6,832 nt of DNA from Opitutaceae bacterium (lineage in GTDB: Bacteria > Verrucomicrobiota > Verrucomicrobiia > Opitutales > Opitutaceae). A program made the translations under genes and the position numbers. The stretch is from the NCBI GenBank assembly GCA_003168315.1, contig PMSP01000398.1, positions 1-6,832 on the forward strand, read 5' to 3'. A model generated the notes under the pieces. It was given only the letters and a program-made list of their open reading frames with translations, was not told the DNA's origin and ran no database searches. Position 1 is the stretch's first letter, and every line of letters begins with the position of its first letter. Below are positions 6,006-6,832 of this stretch, piece by piece.

Positions 6006-6434
6006 ATGAGGCTCGCGGAGCACGAGGCGCGGGCCAGGCTCGAGTCGCACGACCACGGGATCTTGTGCACCGTGCACGCCGAGCGGGGCGTAGACGCCGT
6101 ACCCGTCGCGTACGCCGTGGACGACGACGGCTACCTGGGCGTGCCCGTCGACCTGGTGAAGCCGAAGGCGTCGCTCCGGCTACAGCGGGAGCGGAACCTG
6201 GAAGCGGACCCGCGGGCCACGCTGCTGGCCGAGCACTGGGACCGCGGCGACTGGTCACGGCTGTGGTGGGTGCGAGCCGAGCTGCGCTGGCCAGGTGACA
6301 CCGGCGCTAGCCGGGCGGCGGACCTTGCGACCCGGCTGGCGGGGCGCTACCCGCAGTACCAGGACCAGCCCTTCGCCCGGGTACTGGTGCTGCAGATAGT
6401 CGGCGTGACCGGCTGGGCCGCCGCTGACCGCTGA
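6006..6434 (+). CDS. PPOX-class split-barrel protein, Rv0121 family (probable F420-dependent)
   Basis: A 142-residue protein whose length and motifs fit the pyridoxamine 5'-phosphate-oxidase-like split-barrel family typified by mycobacterial Rv0121. Visible features are an N-terminal helix (MRLAEHEARARLES), strands ILCTVHAERGVDAVPVAYAV (19-38), the conserved VDLVKPKAS (48-56), RERNLEADPRATLLAEHW (61-78), and the diagnostic DWSRLWWVRAE (82-92). RYPQYQDQPF (114-123) and a final GVTGWAA (133-139) complete the domain. The family is predicted to bind the deazaflavin F420; the reaction is not known. The ATG at 6006 is chosen because family members begin at the MRL helix; an in-frame TTG at 5913 would add 31 unrelated residues. 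No strong ribosome binding site is seen. The gene diverges from the ligase. It supports an actinobacterial source for this side, since F420 enzymes are common there. The stop lies inside a 7-base tandem repeat. Confidence 0.85.
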   Translation: MRLAEHEARARLESHDHGILCTVHAERGVDAVPVAYAVDDDGYLGVPVDLVKPKASLRLQRERNLEADPRATLLAEHWDRGDWSRLWWVRAELRWPGDTGASRAADLATRLAGRYPQYQDQPFARVLVLQIVGVTGWAAADR

Positions 6435-6448
6435 CCGCTGACCGCCGA
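6421..6448 (+). repeat. four-copy 7-base tandem repeat across the stop codon
   Basis: CCGCTGA occurs three times in tandem (6421-6441), followed by a one-mismatch copy CCGCCGA (6442-6448). Because the unit is 7 bases, its TGA triplets at 6425, 6432 and 6439 fall in all three plus-strand frames. The middle one ends the Rv0121-type gene. Slippage here would not much extend the protein. Confidence 0.8.
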
Positions 6449-6527
6449 TGGGACCGTGCTAGCCGTACCTCAGGTCCGGGTGGCCGCACGGTCGATATCT
6501 CGTCCGCGCGCGGCGAGCATAAAGACA

Positions 6528-6545
6528 GGCCGGTGAGATCCGGCC
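6528..6545. terminator. 6-bp GC hairpin downstream of the Rv0121-type gene
   Basis: GGCCGG (6528-6533) and CCGGCC (6540-6545) pair perfectly around TGAGAT. The hairpin lies 93 bases past the gene's stop. No T-tract follows on the plus strand; a weak T-rich stretch (TGTCTTT) follows on the minus strand. A terminator role is only possible. Confidence 0.25.
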
Positions 6546-6641
6546 CGTTCAGCATCAGGGTCTGCGGACAGCAACCGGAGCACGTCGCCAACTTCGCGGA
6601 TCTGGGCCGATGAGATCTTGTCATCGCCCGAGTCATATTGG

Positions 6642-6671
6642 TTGACGAGGCTGATATGAAAAAGATAGCAT
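6642..6671 (+). promoter_or_regulatory. candidate promoter of the membrane-protein gene
   Basis: TTGACG (6642-6647) and TAGCAT (6666-6671) are 18 bases apart, a good match to the actinobacterial housekeeping consensus. The start of transcription would be near 6678, giving a leader of about 58 bases before the ATG at 6736. It lies in the most AT-rich patch of the window. Confidence 0.5.
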
Positions 6672-6682
6672 TGTGATATCAG
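6651..6682. repeat. operator-like inverted repeat over the promoter
   Basis: CTGATAT (6651-6657) and ATATCAG (6676-6682) are exact reverse complements with 18 bases between them; the centres are 25 bases apart. The left arm lies between the -35 and -10 boxes and the right arm covers the expected transcription start. A dimeric repressor bound here would block the promoter. No regulator is visible nearby. Confidence 0.4.
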
Positions 6683-6735
6683 TTTAGGCGCGGCCCGATC
6701 CCGGGCAGCGCAGCTTCGGGAAGCAGGTGCGCGTC

Positions 6736-6832
6736 ATGACTCAGTACGGCACATGGGTCAGCTACGGCGGGGACGCCAGGATCTGGCTCGCCATCGTCTT
6801 GCTAGCCGCCGCGGCAGGGATCATCTTGGCCG
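6736..6832 (+). CDS. small membrane protein, N-terminus only (runs off the window)
   Basis: Thirty-two codons are visible from an ATG at 6736. The protein begins MTQYGTWVSYGGDARIW and continues into a hydrophobic helix (LAIVLLAAAAGIILA, residues 18-32), so it is probably an integral membrane protein with a short outer or cytoplasmic start. It resembles actinobacterial hypothetical membrane proteins with a similar YGTWVSY opening, but this is from memory and the function is unknown. A weak AGG lies 8 bases upstream. A promoter candidate at 6642-6671 points into it. The 3' end is outside the window. Confidence 0.6.
   Translation, partial: MTQYGTWVSYGGDARIWLAIVLLAAAAGIILA

Larger units (their letters stand above)
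6435..6735. other. 301-base non-coding gap with hairpin and promoter
   Basis: No convincing gene starts here. From the left it holds the end of the 7-base repeat, then a hairpin (6528-6545), then an AT-rich patch with a promoter and an inverted repeat (about 6630-6690), then a leader up to the next gene. On the minus strand a frame stays open from about 6730 down to a stop at 6470-6472 and reads like protein (for example SSAQIREVGDVLRLLSADPD). It has no ATG, GTG or TTG start at its head and no recognised family, so it may be a gene remnant or chance. Confidence 0.5.

Noticed and set aside
6307..6636. 109-codon minus-strand frame over the end of the Rv0121-type gene
   Set aside because: It overlaps a well-supported gene and has a Ser/Arg/Pro-rich composition without motifs.
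1..6832. tRNA, rRNA, CRISPR array, transposon ends or defence system
   Set aside because: No cloverleaf, rRNA-like stretch, spaced direct repeats, transposase motifs or nuclease/toxin domains were seen.

Overview
The window is GC-rich bacterial DNA that looks like two different genomes joined inside one gene. Positions 1 to about 4,480 look like a Gram-negative, probably Verrucomicrobia/Opitutae-type bacterium: a two-component system with a large membrane sensor, a periplasmic cupredoxin, an envelope lipoprotein, and an acetyl-CoA-synthetase-like C-terminal segment. Positions from about 4,540 to 6,832 look actinobacterial: a FadD-type acyl-CoA ligase body, an Rv0121-type (F420-class) split-barrel protein, and the start of a small membrane protein. 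These taxonomic impressions come from recognising protein families by eye; no database search was made.

Left part. A minus-strand operon reads response regulator (2414 to 1737), periplasmic cupredoxin (1740 to 1087), then sensor histidine kinase (1090, running off the window at 1). Both junctions are 4-base stop/start overlaps (ATGA and GTGA), so translation of the three is probably coupled. This suggests a signalling unit in which a type-1-copper-like periplasmic protein works with the sensor. An NAD(P)-binding epimerase/reductase of the extended SDR family diverges at 2528 on the plus strand. It converges with a minus-strand glycine-zipper, proline-rich, YXWGXW-type lipoprotein (4073 to 3567). 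A perfect 9-bp inverted repeat lies upstream of the lipoprotein at 4137-4162.

Right part. An AMP-forming acyl-CoA ligase reads on the minus strand from 5787 to 4186. Its first ~430 residues are FadD-like, but its last ~100 are acetyl-CoA-synthetase-like. The switch falls at about 4470-4540, which is also where the left-hand and right-hand gene content would meet. A metagenome assembly join at a conserved stretch is the simplest explanation; a true recombinant gene is the more exciting alternative. A divergent Rv0121-family gene (6006-6434) follows, then a 301-bp gap. The gap holds a good promoter candidate overlapped by a 7-bp-arm inverted repeat, and leads into a partial membrane protein from 6736.

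No tRNA, rRNA, CRISPR array, insertion sequence or integration site was seen. The most notable points are the chimeric ligase, the overlapping regulator-cupredoxin-kinase operon, and the operator-like repeat at 6651-6682.
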